Source of the DNA: CBDCDJ01 sp965215355
Lineage (GTDB): Bacteria > Deinococcota > Deinococci > Deinococcales > Trueperaceae
Assembly (NCBI GenBank): GCA_965215355.1
Contig: CBDCDJ010000007.1
Location: forward strand, 2,976,001 to 3,040,000
Direction of reading: 5' to 3'
Length of the DNA: 64,000 nucleotides
This document shows positions 16,370 to 25,184 of this stretch, piece after piece. Positions within the stretch are counted from its first letter, which is position 1, and every line of letters starts with the position of its first letter. The notes beneath the pieces are model-generated. The model did not search any database. It saw only the letters and a list, made by a program, of their open reading frames with translations, and was not told where the DNA came from. The position numbers were made by a program, and so were the translations under genes.

Positions 16370-17077
16370 ATGAAAACACTCAAAGACAAGGTCATCATCA
16401 TCACGGGTGCCGGGGGCAGCGTCGCCGGAGCGGTCGCGGACGCCTTCCGGCAGCAGGGTGCGCGCCTGGCGCTGGTCGACAAGGACGAGGTGCGTGTCCA
16501 GGGGCGCTCGTCCTCTTACGGTGCGCTGGCGCTCGAGGCGGACTTCGCTACCGCCCAACACGCCCGCGAGGCCGTCGCGCACATCAAAAAAGAGCTGGGC
16601 CGGATAGACGGCCTCGTTCACCTCGTCGGCGAGATCGTCACCGGCCGGGTCGAGGAGCTGAGCGAAGCCGACTACGACCAAGCCTTCGACACCAACATGC
16701 GCACCCTGTTCAACGCCGTCAAGGCCGTCCTGCCCGAACTGCTGACCCGTGAAGAGGCGTTTATAGCCGGCATCGCCTCGCAAGAAGCTTGGGGCGGCGG
16801 GGCGGCGGACAGAAGTCTGTTCGCCGCGGCCAAGAGCGCGGCGGCGGCCTTTTTGCGCTCGCTCGACGCCGAACTCAAAGACACCCGAGTCGGCGTCGCC
16901 ATCGCTTTTCCGATGGGGCCGGTCGACACCCTGACCAACCGGCAAAAGCTCGCCGGAGACGCGCACCGGCTCATCGGCACCACGGTCGTCGCCCGCGCGC
17001 TCATAAGCGCCGCCCTGTCCGGGGAGGGTGGGAGCCTGCTGGAAGTCTTCATCCATCCGCCACGTTCCGGCCCCTGA
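16370..17077 (+). CDS. Short-chain dehydrogenase/reductase-like protein lacking the catalytic tyrosine
   Basis: A 235-residue Rossmann protein with an NAD(P)-binding TGAGGSVAGAVA loop, a conserved N in FDTNMRTLFNAVKA and a Ser in AGIASQEAW. At the YxxxK position it reads FAAAK, so the catalytic Tyr is Phe. It may be a non-catalytic nucleotide-binding protein or act with an altered mechanism. ATG with AGGAG about 7 nt upstream. It stands between pckA and the CBS-domain gene. Confidence 0.75.
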   Translation: MKTLKDKVIIITGAGGSVAGAVADAFRQQGARLALVDKDEVRVQGRSSSYGALALEADFATAQHAREAVAHIKKELGRIDGLVHLVGEIVTGRVEELSEADYDQAFDTNMRTLFNAVKAVLPELLTREEAFIAGIASQEAWGGGAADRSLFAAAKSAAAAFLRSLDAELKDTRVGVAIAFPMGPVDTLTNRQKLAGDAHRLIGTTVVARALISAALSGEGGSLLEVFIHPPRSGP

Positions 17078-17467
17078 GCGCCTCGCAAAGCCTCCGCGCC
17101 GGTGTCGCCCGTCAGGGGTCCTTGGTCGATGACGCGCGTGACGGCGGATTCGAAGCCTGAGTAAAACACGCCTACCGTGAAAAAGCCGGACCTGCCGTCT
17201 CGGTCGACTACCGTAGAGCGGCGCGCCTCGTCTTTCAGCTCGAGCGCTTCGAACAGGCCGAGTTCCTCGAGCGTGACCGGGTTGGGCGTCATAAAGCGTA
17301 GGCTCTACCAGCCACAGGGCCATCCGAGGCTCTCCCGCAGAGCCTGTCAGAGTTTTTCCGACCCGAGCTTGCTCGCTCGAGTGCTGTAATAAGTGCCGGG
17401 CCGGTAGAGTCCGTGAAACTTTCAAAGCTCAAACGAGAGACGCTACGGTGTTTTCAGGAGGTACCCC
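17078..17467. other. Gap without a supported gene
   Basis: About 390 bp. It holds the regulatory palindrome at 17346-17362 and the leader of the CBS gene. A minus-strand frame from 17292 (begins MTPNPVTLEELGLF) runs far into the SDR gene and has no ribosome binding site; I could not support it as a gene, but a decayed coding sequence is possible. Confidence 0.5.
17346..17362. promoter_or_regulatory. Palindrome GTCAGA-GTTTT-TCCGAC (regulon site)
   Basis: One mismatch to GTNGGA-N5-TCCNAC. It is located 105 nt upstream of the CBS-domain gene. Confidence 0.5.
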
Positions 17468-17881
17468 ATGAACGCTAAGGTCAACGACCTCATGTCCACA
17501 AACGTCATCGCTTTGCAAAAACATCACACCGTCGGGAGCGCCCGCGCCCGCTTGCACAAGCACGACATTCAGGCGCTGCCCGTGCTCGACGCGGACGGCG
17601 GCGCGGTGGGCATCGTTACCACCACCGACTTAGCCGCCGACCTGCCCGAAGACAAACCCGTCGCGCAAGTGATGTCCCCGGCCGTGGTCACGATTCCGCA
17701 GTACGCCGACGTGTCCGAGGCGGCCAGGGCCATGCGCAACCACCACATCCACCACGTCGTCGTCACGCACGAAAAACAGGTGGTGGGCGTCATCAGTTCT
17801 TACGACCTGCTCAGACTCGTCGAGGACCACCGCTTCGTCATGAAAAACCCGCCGACGCCCGCAAAACGGAGAAGCGCGTGA
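17468..17881 (+). CDS. Two-CBS-domain protein
   Basis: A 137-residue protein made of two CBS motifs (VNDLMSTNVIAL ... VGIVTTTDLA and VAQVMSPAVVTI ... VGVISSYDLLRLV), which normally bind adenine nucleotides. It resembles the stand-alone hypoxic response protein class (Hrp1-like) by size and domain content. Strong AGGAGG ribosome binding site. A regulon palindrome lies upstream and the oxidase operon downstream. Confidence 0.9.
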   Translation: MNAKVNDLMSTNVIALQKHHTVGSARARLHKHDIQALPVLDADGGAVGIVTTTDLAADLPEDKPVAQVMSPAVVTIPQYADVSEAARAMRNHHIHHVVVTHEKQVVGVISSYDLLRLVEDHRFVMKNPPTPAKRRSA

Positions 17882-17949
17882 CCCAGCTTCATCCCGGCTG
17901 AGTACGTCTAAGAGAGTAGCGGCTCGAGCCCGGCCACTCCCCGAGTTTT

Positions 17950-17966
17950 GTAGGACTTTTTCCGAC
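17950..17966. promoter_or_regulatory. Palindrome GTAGGA-CTTTT-TCCGAC (regulon site)
   Basis: A full match to GTNGGA-N5-TCCNAC, placed 106 nt before the first gene of the ba3 oxidase operon. Confidence 0.6.
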
Positions 17967-18072
17967 AGCGAATGACGTTCGTGTCTTGTTAGGCTCAGAA
18001 GAATTCGGGTCTGACGGCGTCGCGGCTTGACGCTTTCAGACTTGAAGCGATAACTCAACGCGGGGGTGAAGC

Positions 18073-18219
18073 GTGAACGACGACCACACGGAACCGGCAC
18101 CGTCCGAACCAGCCACGGAAGGCAGACCCATCGGGGCCATTTTGGTGACGACCTTTTTGGCGCTGATGATTTTAATCAGCTGGTTCGGCATGTATTTTCT
18201 GGACTTTTTGAGAGGCTAG
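18073..18219 (+). CDS. cbaD: ba3-type cytochrome c oxidase subunit IIa
   Basis: A 48-residue single-helix protein: an acidic N-terminal tail followed by IGAILVTTFLALMILISWFGMYF. Size, topology and position directly before subunits II and I match the small subunit IIa of Thermus ba3 oxidase. It starts at GTG behind GGGGGTGA. Confidence 0.85.
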   Translation: MNDDHTEPAPSEPATEGRPIGAILVTTFLALMILISWFGMYFLDFLRG

Positions 18220-18318
18220 CGCATTGATTCCGAAGTCCTTTATCCTTTTTGAACGTGTGTGCAGGCAAGCGGCTCGGGTGCAACGCTCCTCGGCAAGTGT
18301 CCGGAAAGCTGCACCGGC

Positions 18319-19299
18319 GTGAGCGACAACCCGCACGAAGACGCCCACGACTTGCAGCACGCCGCCGTCGAGCGCTGGGAGCGCCGCTGGCTGGCCGTGT
18401 CCGGCTTGTTGTCGCTGATGTTCATCATGCTCATCGCCTACGCGCTGACGGTCGAGGGCGCGCACATCGGCCAGCTCAGCAGCAACGGGCGCGGCCAACC
18501 CGAAGTCCTGCTGAGCAGCGCCCTGTTCGAAAATCCGGGCGTGCGCACCGCGGGCATGAACGAGTACCAGGTCTCGGTCGTCGCGCAAACCTACAGCTTC
18601 AACCCGCCGGAGGTCGTCTTGCCGCGCGGCGCGCACGTGACCTTTTTCGCCACCAGCCGCGACGTGCTGCACGGCTACCAAATCGAGAACACCAACATCA
18701 ACGTCGAACTCATCCCGGGCGAGGTCGCCACCTTTGAATACACCTTTGATACCCTCGGCACCTACCGGGTGGGCTGCAACGAGTACTGCGGCATCGGCCA
18801 CCAGAACATGGTCGCGCAGATTCGCGTCGTCAACCCGTCGGAACTGGCGCAAGCCCGCGCGGCGGGCGGTAACGCGGCGGGCGGTGTAGAGGTGGGTGCC
18901 GACACGACGAGCAGCGGGGGGGCGGTTTACAGCAGCAACTGCGCCAGCTGCCACGGGCCGGACGGACTCGGCGTCGCGGGCGCCTTTCCGCCGCTGGTCG
19001 AGCACGTCGGCCACCTGTACAACGCCGACCGGGACTACCTGCCCCACCTGATTCTTTACGGTCTCCAGGGTCCTATCGAAGTCGCGGGGCAAACCTACAA
19101 CGGCCAGATGCCCGCCTGGAAACAGCTCGGCGACGACGAAATCGCCGAGGTGCTGAACTACACCCTGAGCCGTTGGGGCAACGAAGCCGTCACCGAAGGT
19201 TTCGAACCCTACACGGCCGAAGACGTCGCCCCTTTCCGCAACGAGGACTTGGCTCCCGAAGAGGTTTATCAACTTCACCGGCAGTTGGACCTGCCCTAA
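18319..19299 (+). CDS. cbaB: ba3-type cytochrome c oxidase subunit II fused to cytochrome c
   Basis: Accepts electrons and passes them through CuA to subunit I at the outer membrane face. The protein of about 326 residues has an N-terminal membrane anchor (near 25-45), a cupredoxin domain with all CuA ligands (H118; C153, C157, H161, M164 in CNEYCGIGHQNM), then a linker and a class I cytochrome c domain with CASCH (208-212) and a later Met. Thermus ba3 subunit II lacks the heme domain, so the fusion is notable. GTG at 18319 is preferred to a GTG at 18259, which has no ribosome binding site. Confidence 0.9.
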   Translation: MSDNPHEDAHDLQHAAVERWERRWLAVSGLLSLMFIMLIAYALTVEGAHIGQLSSNGRGQPEVLLSSALFENPGVRTAGMNEYQVSVVAQTYSFNPPEVVLPRGAHVTFFATSRDVLHGYQIENTNINVELIPGEVATFEYTFDTLGTYRVGCNEYCGIGHQNMVAQIRVVNPSELAQARAAGGNAAGGVEVGADTTSSGGAVYSSNCASCHGPDGLGVAGAFPPLVEHVGHLYNADRDYLPHLILYGLQGPIEVAGQTYNGQMPAWKQLGDDEIAEVLNYTLSRWGNEAVTEGFEPYTAEDVAPFRNEDLAPEEVYQLHRQLDLP

Positions 19300-19311
19300 G
19301 AGAGGACTGGC

Positions 19312-20991
19312 ATGGCTGTCACCACGCCGACGTTCGCCCGCACCACCACGGCCGACCCCTTACAACGCGTCACCTTCGCCTTTTTGCTGACCGGCCTCGT
19401 CGCGCTCCTCGTCGGCGCGCTGCTCGGGCCGCTGCAGGCGCTGAACTATGCCGGCATCAACGTTTACCAGTATCTGCCCTTTTTGCAATCCTACTACCAG
19501 GGGTTAACCCTGCACGGCGTGCTGAACGCGCTCGTCTTCACGACCTTTTTCATCTGCGGGCTGCTGCTGTATTTGCCCGCTCGAGAACTCGACCTAACTC
19601 CCAACCTGACCTGGGTGTGGGGCGCTTTCTGGCTGATGCTGGGCGGTTTGGTGATGGCCGGGGTCGCCATCATCGCCAACACCTCCAGCGTGCTCTACAC
19701 CTTTTACCCGCCCCTCATGGGCCACTGGGGCTTTTACATCGGGCTGGCGCTGGTGGTGGTGGGCAGCCTCATGATAGGGGCCGAGGTGATTCGGCTGCGG
19801 CAGCGCTGGAAGCGGGCGCACCCCGACCAGGTCACGCCGATTGTGACCTACATGAGCGTGGTCACCTGGAGCATGTGGTCGCTGGCCGCGGTCGGACTCG
19901 TCGTCGAGGTCGTCGTCTTGCTCATCCCCTGGTCGCTCGGCCTGCGGGCGGGCGTGGACCCGCAACTCGCCAGAACGCTTTTTTGGTACACCGGCCACCC
20001 CATCGTCTACTTCTGGCTGCTGCCCGCTTACGTGTCCTGGTACGCGCTCGTGCCCAAGCAGGCGGGCGGCAAACTCATGTCGGACTCGCTGGCGCGGTTG
20101 GCTTTTTTGATGTTTTTGATTTTCTCGACGCCGGTCGGCTTTCACCACCAGTTCACCGACCCCGGCATCCCCGCGGCCTGGAAGATGATTCACTCGCTGC
20201 TGACGATGTTCGTGGGCATCCCGAGTATGCTTACCGCCTTTACGGTGGCGGCCTCGCTCGAGGTCGGCGGGCGCGCGCGGGGCGGCACGGGCCCGCTGGG
20301 CTGGATTGGCAAGCTGCCCTGGGGCCAGGCGGCCTTCACCGCGCAGGTCCTGGCGATGATTTCGTTCATCTTCGGCGGCGCGGGCGGCATCGTGAACGCG
20401 AGCTTCAACTTAAACCAGCTCATCCACAACACGGCCTGGGTGCCGGGGCACTTTCACATCACCGTGGGGACGGCCACTACCCTGACGTTTTTCGGCATCA
20501 CCTTCTGGCTCGTCCCGCACCTCACCAGAAAACCGCTGTCCTCGAACCTCATGGCGCTGTGGGCGAGCTGGACCTGGTTCGTCGGCATGATGGTGTTCGC
20601 CTTGGGGATGCACTGGCAGGGTTTGCTGGGTGTGCCGCGGCGGGCGCAGGTGTCGAACCTGTCGCCCAACCTGGAGGGCTTGTACGCCAACGCCGCCCTG
20701 CCCAAAATCATCACCGGCGTCAGCGGCGTCATCCTGCTCGTCGCCGTCATCCTTTACTTTTGGGTGCTGTTTGCGACCGTTTTCGGCCGCAAAAAGCTGG
20801 CTGAGCGAGACGTGCCCGCGATTCCCTTTGTGGAATCGGTGGAGTTGCGTTCGGAAGGCGTGTTGCGCTTTCTCGACTCGCTCTGGGCCTGGTTCGCCGT
20901 GGCCGTGGTGCTGGTGCTCGTCGCCTACTTGCCGACGCTGCTCGACATGATGATCAACAACGTCCCCGTGCCCGGCTTACGGGTGTGGTGA
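19312..20991 (+). CDS. cbaA: ba3-type cytochrome c oxidase subunit I
   Basis: Catalytic heme-copper subunit of the B-family (ba3) oxidase: reduces O2 to water and pumps protons. The 559 residues contain the heme b ligand His (TLHGVLNALVF), CuB ligands and Tyr cross-link (GHPIVYFWLLPAY), the His pair in FHHQFTDP and the heme ligand pair in VPGHFHITVG. B-family oxidases have high oxygen affinity. It follows subunit II by 12 nt. Confidence 0.96.
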   Translation: MAVTTPTFARTTTADPLQRVTFAFLLTGLVALLVGALLGPLQALNYAGINVYQYLPFLQSYYQGLTLHGVLNALVFTTFFICGLLLYLPARELDLTPNLTWVWGAFWLMLGGLVMAGVAIIANTSSVLYTFYPPLMGHWGFYIGLALVVVGSLMIGAEVIRLRQRWKRAHPDQVTPIVTYMSVVTWSMWSLAAVGLVVEVVVLLIPWSLGLRAGVDPQLARTLFWYTGHPIVYFWLLPAYVSWYALVPKQAGGKLMSDSLARLAFLMFLIFSTPVGFHHQFTDPGIPAAWKMIHSLLTMFVGIPSMLTAFTVAASLEVGGRARGGTGPLGWIGKLPWGQAAFTAQVLAMISFIFGGAGGIVNASFNLNQLIHNTAWVPGHFHITVGTATTLTFFGITFWLVPHLTRKPLSSNLMALWASWTWFVGMMVFALGMHWQGLLGVPRRAQVSNLSPNLEGLYANAALPKIITGVSGVILLVAVILYFWVLFATVFGRKKLAERDVPAIPFVESVELRSEGVLRFLDSLWAWFAVAVVLVLVAYLPTLLDMMINNVPVPGLRVW

Positions 20992-21001
20992 GGAGGCGAC
21001 T

Positions 21002-21502
21002 GTGGCACTTTTTCTGTCGAGCATCGCCTCGGGTTTGTTAGCGACGACCGTGATGGTCGTCTTCTTGTACCTGCCGACCCTTTGGAACGGGCTTTACTAC
21101 GACACTTTAGGTGGGCTGGGCGGCGTTTTCACGAGGAGCATCGACCAGCGTTCACGAATCATAGGCGCGCTGCTCCTCTATACCGGCGGCGTGCTGTTCG
21201 CGTTCTTCTACGGTTTTTTCGTCCTCATGCTCACCACGGGGCCGTTCTCGGCCCCCGCCTACATCCTTTTTCCCAACTCGCTCGCGCCCGTCAACCTTTT
21301 TTACCCGCTGGCGGGGTTCGTGGGCGGCCTCGGCCACGGTTTGTTCGTGTCGCTCATCACGACCTTCATCGTCACCGACTTTCACCCGGTGCCCGGCTAC
21401 CGCGACACCTTTGCGCTGCTGGTGTCTTTCATCGTGGGCCACGTGGTTTACGGGGTGACGGTGATGTTTTTTCAAGGCCAGTTTTTGCAGCTGTTGACGT
21501 GA
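21002..21502 (+). CDS. Integral membrane protein in the oxidase operon
   Basis: A 166-residue protein with about four membrane helices (SGLLATTVMVVFLYLPTLW, IIGALLLYTGGVLFAFFYGFFVLML, FYPLAGFVGGLGHGLFVSL, ALLVSFIVGHVVYGVTVMFF). It starts with GTG behind GAGGAGG, 10 nt after subunit I, so it is co-transcribed. I do not recognise the family. An accessory or assembly role in the oxidase is inferred from position only. Confidence 0.7.
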   Translation: MALFLSSIASGLLATTVMVVFLYLPTLWNGLYYDTLGGLGGVFTRSIDQRSRIIGALLLYTGGVLFAFFYGFFVLMLTTGPFSAPAYILFPNSLAPVNLFYPLAGFVGGLGHGLFVSLITTFIVTDFHPVPGYRDTFALLVSFIVGHVVYGVTVMFFQGQFLQLLT

Positions 21503-21530
21503 GGCGGGAGCAGAAAGTACCAGGTAGAAA

Positions 21531-21593
21531 GTAAGGGAGTATCGGAGTAGGGGGGGCTAAAGTCAAAGGCTTTTACTCCCCTACTCTCTTACC
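21531..21593. repeat. Inverted repeat between convergent genes (possible bidirectional terminator)
   Basis: GAGTAGGGG (21545-21553) pairs with CCCCTACTC (21578-21586), and flanking GTAAGGGAGT/CTCTTAC extend the symmetry imperfectly. It lies between the oxidase operon and the convergent kinase gene. Confidence 0.5.
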
Positions 21594-21643
21594 TGCTTCC
21601 CCACCTCGAGAACGGCACCCAAGCCGACGACGGCACTCGCGCC

Positions 21644-23146
21644 CTACAACCTGGGCAGGCGCACGCTCAAGGTGGTGCCCGTCTCCGGCGCGCTCTCGAT
21701 GCTGAAGCTGCCTTCCAACAGCTCGGCGCGCTCCCGGATGCTCGCCAGACCCACGTGGCCCCGCGGCACCCGCTCGGGGTCGAAGCCGACGCCGTCGTCC
21801 TCGACGATCAAGTGAAGCGTGTTCGCCTGGCCGGTCAGCACGACCGAGACGTTTTTCGCGTTCGCGTGCCGGACGATGTTGGTCAGCGCTTCTTGGACGA
21901 TGCGGTACAGCGCGATGTCCTGGTCCTCGTGCAGCCGGTAGGGCAAGTGGACGACCACGTTGACGCCCAAGCCGCTCCGCTGCGCGACTTCCCGGCCGTA
22001 CTCTTTCAGCGCGGAACCGAGGCCGATCTGGTCGAGCAGCGACGGGCGCAACTCTCTGGACATGCGCCGCACGTCCTGCAAGGTTTGTCCGACTAAGCTT
22101 TTAAGTTTCTGCAGCTGCGCGGGGTCGGCGGCTGCGCCGTCCAACATCAGCGAAATGCCGGTCAGGGCTTGCCCGACGCCGTCGTGCAAGTCGCGGGCGA
22201 TGCGGGCGCGCTCGCTCTCCTGAGCTTTGAGCAGGGCCTGGTAAAGCCGGCCCCGCTGCGCGCTCGTCGCGGCGAGTTGACGGTTGGCGGCGGCGAGTTC
22301 GAGGGTGCGTTCGACGACGCGCTGCTCGAGTCCGGCGTTGAGCCGCCGCAGCGTCTCGGCCGTCTCTTTGGCCGCGGTGACGTCGGTCATGGCCGCGGTC
22401 AAGCCCGCGACTTCACCCGTCGCAGCCCGCCGCGGGCGGACGTAAAGGTCGTAGTGCCGGGTCGTTTTGCCAAACGTCAAGGTGACTTCCGCACGGCCGT
22501 CTGCACCCGTCTCGAGCAGGCGGCGCTTGAGCCCGGTCAGGTGCGCCGCCCCCTGGGCCGAAAACACCTCGGCGTCGGTCTTGCCCAAAAACGTTTCAGC
22601 GTCCAAGGGCGGCGGCGGGTTGTAGACCCAGGTGTAGCGGAGGGCCGCGTCCTGGTCGACGACCGTGGTCGGGGAATGGGTCAGGGCGGCGCGCAAACGC
22701 TCCTCGTTGAGGTTGGCGACCTCTTCCAAACGCTTGCGCTCGCTGACGTCCCGAACCGCCGCCACGATGAGCAGACCCGACGCCACCGTCAGACTGCTGA
22801 GGCTGATCTCCACCGGCAAACTGTGGCCGCGCTTGTGCAAGGCGACGAGCTGCAACCCTAAGCCCATCGGCCGGGTGTGAGGGTGGGCGGTGAAGCGGTG
22901 CCGGTGCTGCCGGTGCACGTCCCGAAAACGCGTCGGCATAAGCGTTTCCACACTCTGACCCAAAAGTTCGTCGCCGCCGTAACCGAAAACGGCTTCCACC
23001 TGGCGGTTGGTCAGTACGACGGTGCCCGTAGCGTCCACGACGACGAGGGCGTCCGGCACGGCGTCGAACAGCGTCTGAAAGAGGTGGACGGACTCGCCTA
23101 AAACCTCGGAGCCGACGCGGACCTGGGAACCTTCTAACTCGGTCAT
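21644..23146 (-). CDS. PAS-domain sensor histidine kinase, NarX/NreB/DevS class
   Basis: A soluble kinase of about 500 residues. Order: a PAS domain (LFQTLFDAVPDALVVVDATG), a second PAS-like domain (VYNPPPPLDAETFLGKTDAEVF), a coiled coil, a HisKA_3 dimerisation domain with the phospho-acceptor in RIARDLHDGVGQALTG (near residue 320) and a HATPase domain (EALTNIVRHANAKN, DDGVGFD). HisKA_3 kinases pair with NarL/FixJ-type regulators such as the one at 25.3 kb. The ATG at 23146 is chosen because homology begins soon after; the frame is open to 23275. No membrane helix is seen, so the signal is internal. Confidence 0.88.
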   Translation of the reverse strand: MTELEGSQVRVGSEVLGESVHLFQTLFDAVPDALVVVDATGTVVLTNRQVEAVFGYGGDELLGQSVETLMPTRFRDVHRQHRHRFTAHPHTRPMGLGLQLVALHKRGHSLPVEISLSSLTVASGLLIVAAVRDVSERKRLEEVANLNEERLRAALTHSPTTVVDQDAALRYTWVYNPPPPLDAETFLGKTDAEVFSAQGAAHLTGLKRRLLETGADGRAEVTLTFGKTTRHYDLYVRPRRAATGEVAGLTAAMTDVTAAKETAETLRRLNAGLEQRVVERTLELAAANRQLAATSAQRGRLYQALLKAQESERARIARDLHDGVGQALTGISLMLDGAAADPAQLQKLKSLVGQTLQDVRRMSRELRPSLLDQIGLGSALKEYGREVAQRSGLGVNVVVHLPYRLHEDQDIALYRIVQEALTNIVRHANAKNVSVVLTGQANTLHLIVEDDGVGFDPERVPRGHVGLASIRERAELLEGSFSIESAPETGTTLSVRLPRL

Positions 23147-23312
23147 GTACAGCTCGAGCTTACCCCACGCTGCCGGTACGGACTGCGGCGCGGCGCCACG
23201 AAAACGGGGCCGTCCCCAGCTCACTCCCAAAAGACCCGCCGCCGAGGTGGCGACGAACGCTCTCGCAGCAGGCACTTAGGCCCCCTTCGAGCTGGAGGAA
23301 AGCCCCGGCCAG

Positions 23313-23353
23313 GTCGGAAAAACCCCTACCCGGCTTGTCGGAACTTTGCGGAC
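23313..23353. promoter_or_regulatory. Two tandem regulon palindromes
   Basis: GTCGGA-AAAAC-CCCTAC (23313-23329) and GTCGGA-ACTTT-GCGGAC (23337-23353) both fit the 6-5-6 plan. They lie between the divergent kinase and universal stress protein genes, 46-86 nt before the latter. Confidence 0.55.
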
Positions 23354-23398
23354 GCACCCTTCTTGTACACGCCCTAGGCTGAGGCGGAGGAGGCCGCT

Positions 23399-23845
23399 AT
23401 GTTCGAACACATCCTGATGCCCACCGACGGCAGCGCCTGCAGTGAAGCGGCGATCGCGCAGGGGCTTGAGCTTGCCAAAAGCTTGGGGGCCCGGGTGACT
23501 TTTCTGTACGCCTTGGAAGACCCCGTCTCCGCCGTGTACGCCATCCCCGAGACCGCAACCTACCGAGCCGACATCTACGAGGACCTCAAAAAGGCAGGCG
23601 AAGACGCCCTGGCCCGGGCCGAGGCCATGGCAAAGTCGGCGGGCGTGTTTTGCGAGACCTTGCTCGCCGAGCGCGCCAGCCCGGTGCAGGCGATTCACGC
23701 CGCCGAAACCGAAGCCGACCTGGTCGTCATGGGCACCCACGGGCGGCGCGGCTTCGACCGTTTGATGGTCGGCTCGGTCGCCGAAGGCGCCCTGCGCCGC
23801 GCCACCAAACCCTACCTCATGATTCGGAGCGGTGAGGAAGCTTGA
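23399..23845 (+). CDS. Universal stress protein (UspA family)
   Basis: A 148-residue single USP domain: HILMPTDGSACSEAAI at the start and the ATP-binding MGTHGRRGFDRLMVGSVAEG near the end, so it should bind ATP. Strong GGAGGAGG ribosome binding site. Two regulon palindromes lie upstream and lactate dehydrogenase follows after 37 nt, probably in the same operon. USPs of this kind are typical members of hypoxia/dormancy regulons. Confidence 0.93.
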   Translation: MFEHILMPTDGSACSEAAIAQGLELAKSLGARVTFLYALEDPVSAVYAIPETATYRADIYEDLKKAGEDALARAEAMAKSAGVFCETLLAERASPVQAIHAAETEADLVVMGTHGRRGFDRLMVGSVAEGALRRATKPYLMIRSGEEA

Positions 23846-23882
23846 GACCGAAGCCGCCCGAAAAGCGTGCTAGAAACAAGCT

Positions 23883-24875
23883 GTGAACGTCGCCGTCTTC
23901 AGCACCAAACCCTACGACGAGCGCTTTCTAAAAACAGCCAACGAAAGCCACGGCCACACGCTCAGCTTTCTCGAGCCCCGCCTCACGCCCGCGACCGCGC
24001 CGCTCGCCGCCGGCTCCGGGGCGGTGTGCGCTTTCGTCAACGACGACCTGAGCCGTGAGGTGTTGGAGGTGCTGGCCGCGGGCGGCACTCGCTTGTTGGC
24101 GCTGCGCTCGGCCGGGTTCAACCACGTGGACCTGGCGGCGGCCAAGGCGCTCGGCCTCGTCGTGGCGCGGGTGCCCGCTTACTCGCCCCACGCCGTCGCC
24201 GAACACACGCTGGCCCTGGTCCTCGCCCTGAACCGCAAAGTTCACCGGGCTTACAACCGGGTGCGCGAGGGCAACTTCGCGCTCGACGGCCTGCTCGGCT
24301 TCGACCTGCACGGCAAGACGGTGGGCGTCGTCGGCACGGGCAAGATAGGCGCGGCGTTTATAAACATCATGTCCGGCTTCGGCTGCCGTTTGACGGCCCA
24401 CGACCCCTACCCCGACGCGGCGGTAGCCAACATCGCCGAGTACGTGTCGCTGCCCCGGCTTCTCGAAGAAGCCGACATCGTGTCGCTGCACTGCCCCCTC
24501 ACGCCCGAGACGCACCACCTGATAAGCGAACACACCTTGCAGCAGATGAAACCGGGCGTGATGCTCATCAACACCAGCCGCGGCGCGCTCGTCGACACGC
24601 GGGCCGTCATCGAAGCGCTCAAGTCCGGTCGTCTGGGCTATTTGGGGCTCGACGTTTACGAAGAGGAAACCGAGTTGTTTTTCGAGGACCGCTCGAGCCG
24701 CGTACTGCAAGACGACGTGTTCAGCCGCCTGCTGACTTTCCCGAACGTCCTCATCACCGGGCACCAGGCCTTTTTCACCGAAGAGGCCTTGCGCAACATC
24801 GCCGCCGTCACCCTATCGAACGTGACGGCGTTTGAAAAGGGCGGCGGCGAACTGTTCGCGGTTTCAGCGGCCTAA
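23883..24875 (+). CDS. ldhA: Fermentative D-lactate dehydrogenase (D-2-hydroxyacid dehydrogenase family)
   Basis: Reduces pyruvate to D-lactate with NADH. The 330 residues show the NAD-binding VGVVGTGKIGAAF and the catalytic set: Arg in INTSRGALVD, Glu in GLDVYEEETELFFED, His in ITGHQAFFTEEAL. EEETELFFED and QAFFTEEAL are typical of the fermentative LdhA group. GTG start with weak initiation context. It lies downstream of the stress protein gene, consistent with induction when respiration is limited. Confidence 0.92.
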   Translation: MNVAVFSTKPYDERFLKTANESHGHTLSFLEPRLTPATAPLAAGSGAVCAFVNDDLSREVLEVLAAGGTRLLALRSAGFNHVDLAAAKALGLVVARVPAYSPHAVAEHTLALVLALNRKVHRAYNRVREGNFALDGLLGFDLHGKTVGVVGTGKIGAAFINIMSGFGCRLTAHDPYPDAAVANIAEYVSLPRLLEEADIVSLHCPLTPETHHLISEHTLQQMKPGVMLINTSRGALVDTRAVIEALKSGRLGYLGLDVYEEETELFFEDRSSRVLQDDVFSRLLTFPNVLITGHQAFFTEEALRNIAAVTLSNVTAFEKGGGELFAVSAA

Positions 24876-25025
24876 AGAGAACTTCGGACCAAACGGAATT
24901 GCGCCGCGCTGTCCCGGTTTAAGGGTAAAGCGCAGCACCCGCCCCGTGTCGTCGACGAGGAGGGGCTCGGTGTGCGGATGAGCGTCGTTGAAGGTGAGGT
25001 CGGTCAGTAATAAAAGTGTTTTCAT
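24864..25025 (-). pseudogene. Truncated cupin-domain protein
   Basis: A 53-codon frame starting at an ATG with an excellent GGAGG ribosome binding site: MKTLLLLTDLTFNDAHPHTE, then VLRFTLKPGQ, the usual opening of small cupin proteins. The frame then runs out of family similarity (RGAIPFGPKFSLGR) and stops inside the ldhA 3' end. The cupin barrel is missing, so I read this as a remnant. It faces the regulon sites at 25.2 kb. Confidence 0.5.
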
Positions 25026-25184
25026 CAGACTTTTCCTCCGTTTGCAAAGATGACGGGTACGAGGCTCTTCGCCGTTTAGTGAAAATCGTGTCACTGCTTT
25101 CTACTCCTCAATTCGCTGCAAAAGCGTCGCCGAACACCGGCACCAGCCTAGGCCTTTTGTGCCCAGTTTCACGAGCGCTGATTA

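Noticed and set aside
17081..17292. Minus-strand frame beginning MTPNPVTLEELGLF
   Set aside because: Looks protein-like at the start but continues far into the SDR gene and lacks initiation signals.
18172..19278. 368-residue open frame antisense to the oxidase subunit II gene
   Set aside because: A shadow of a high-GC gene; the plus-strand product has clear CuA and heme motifs.
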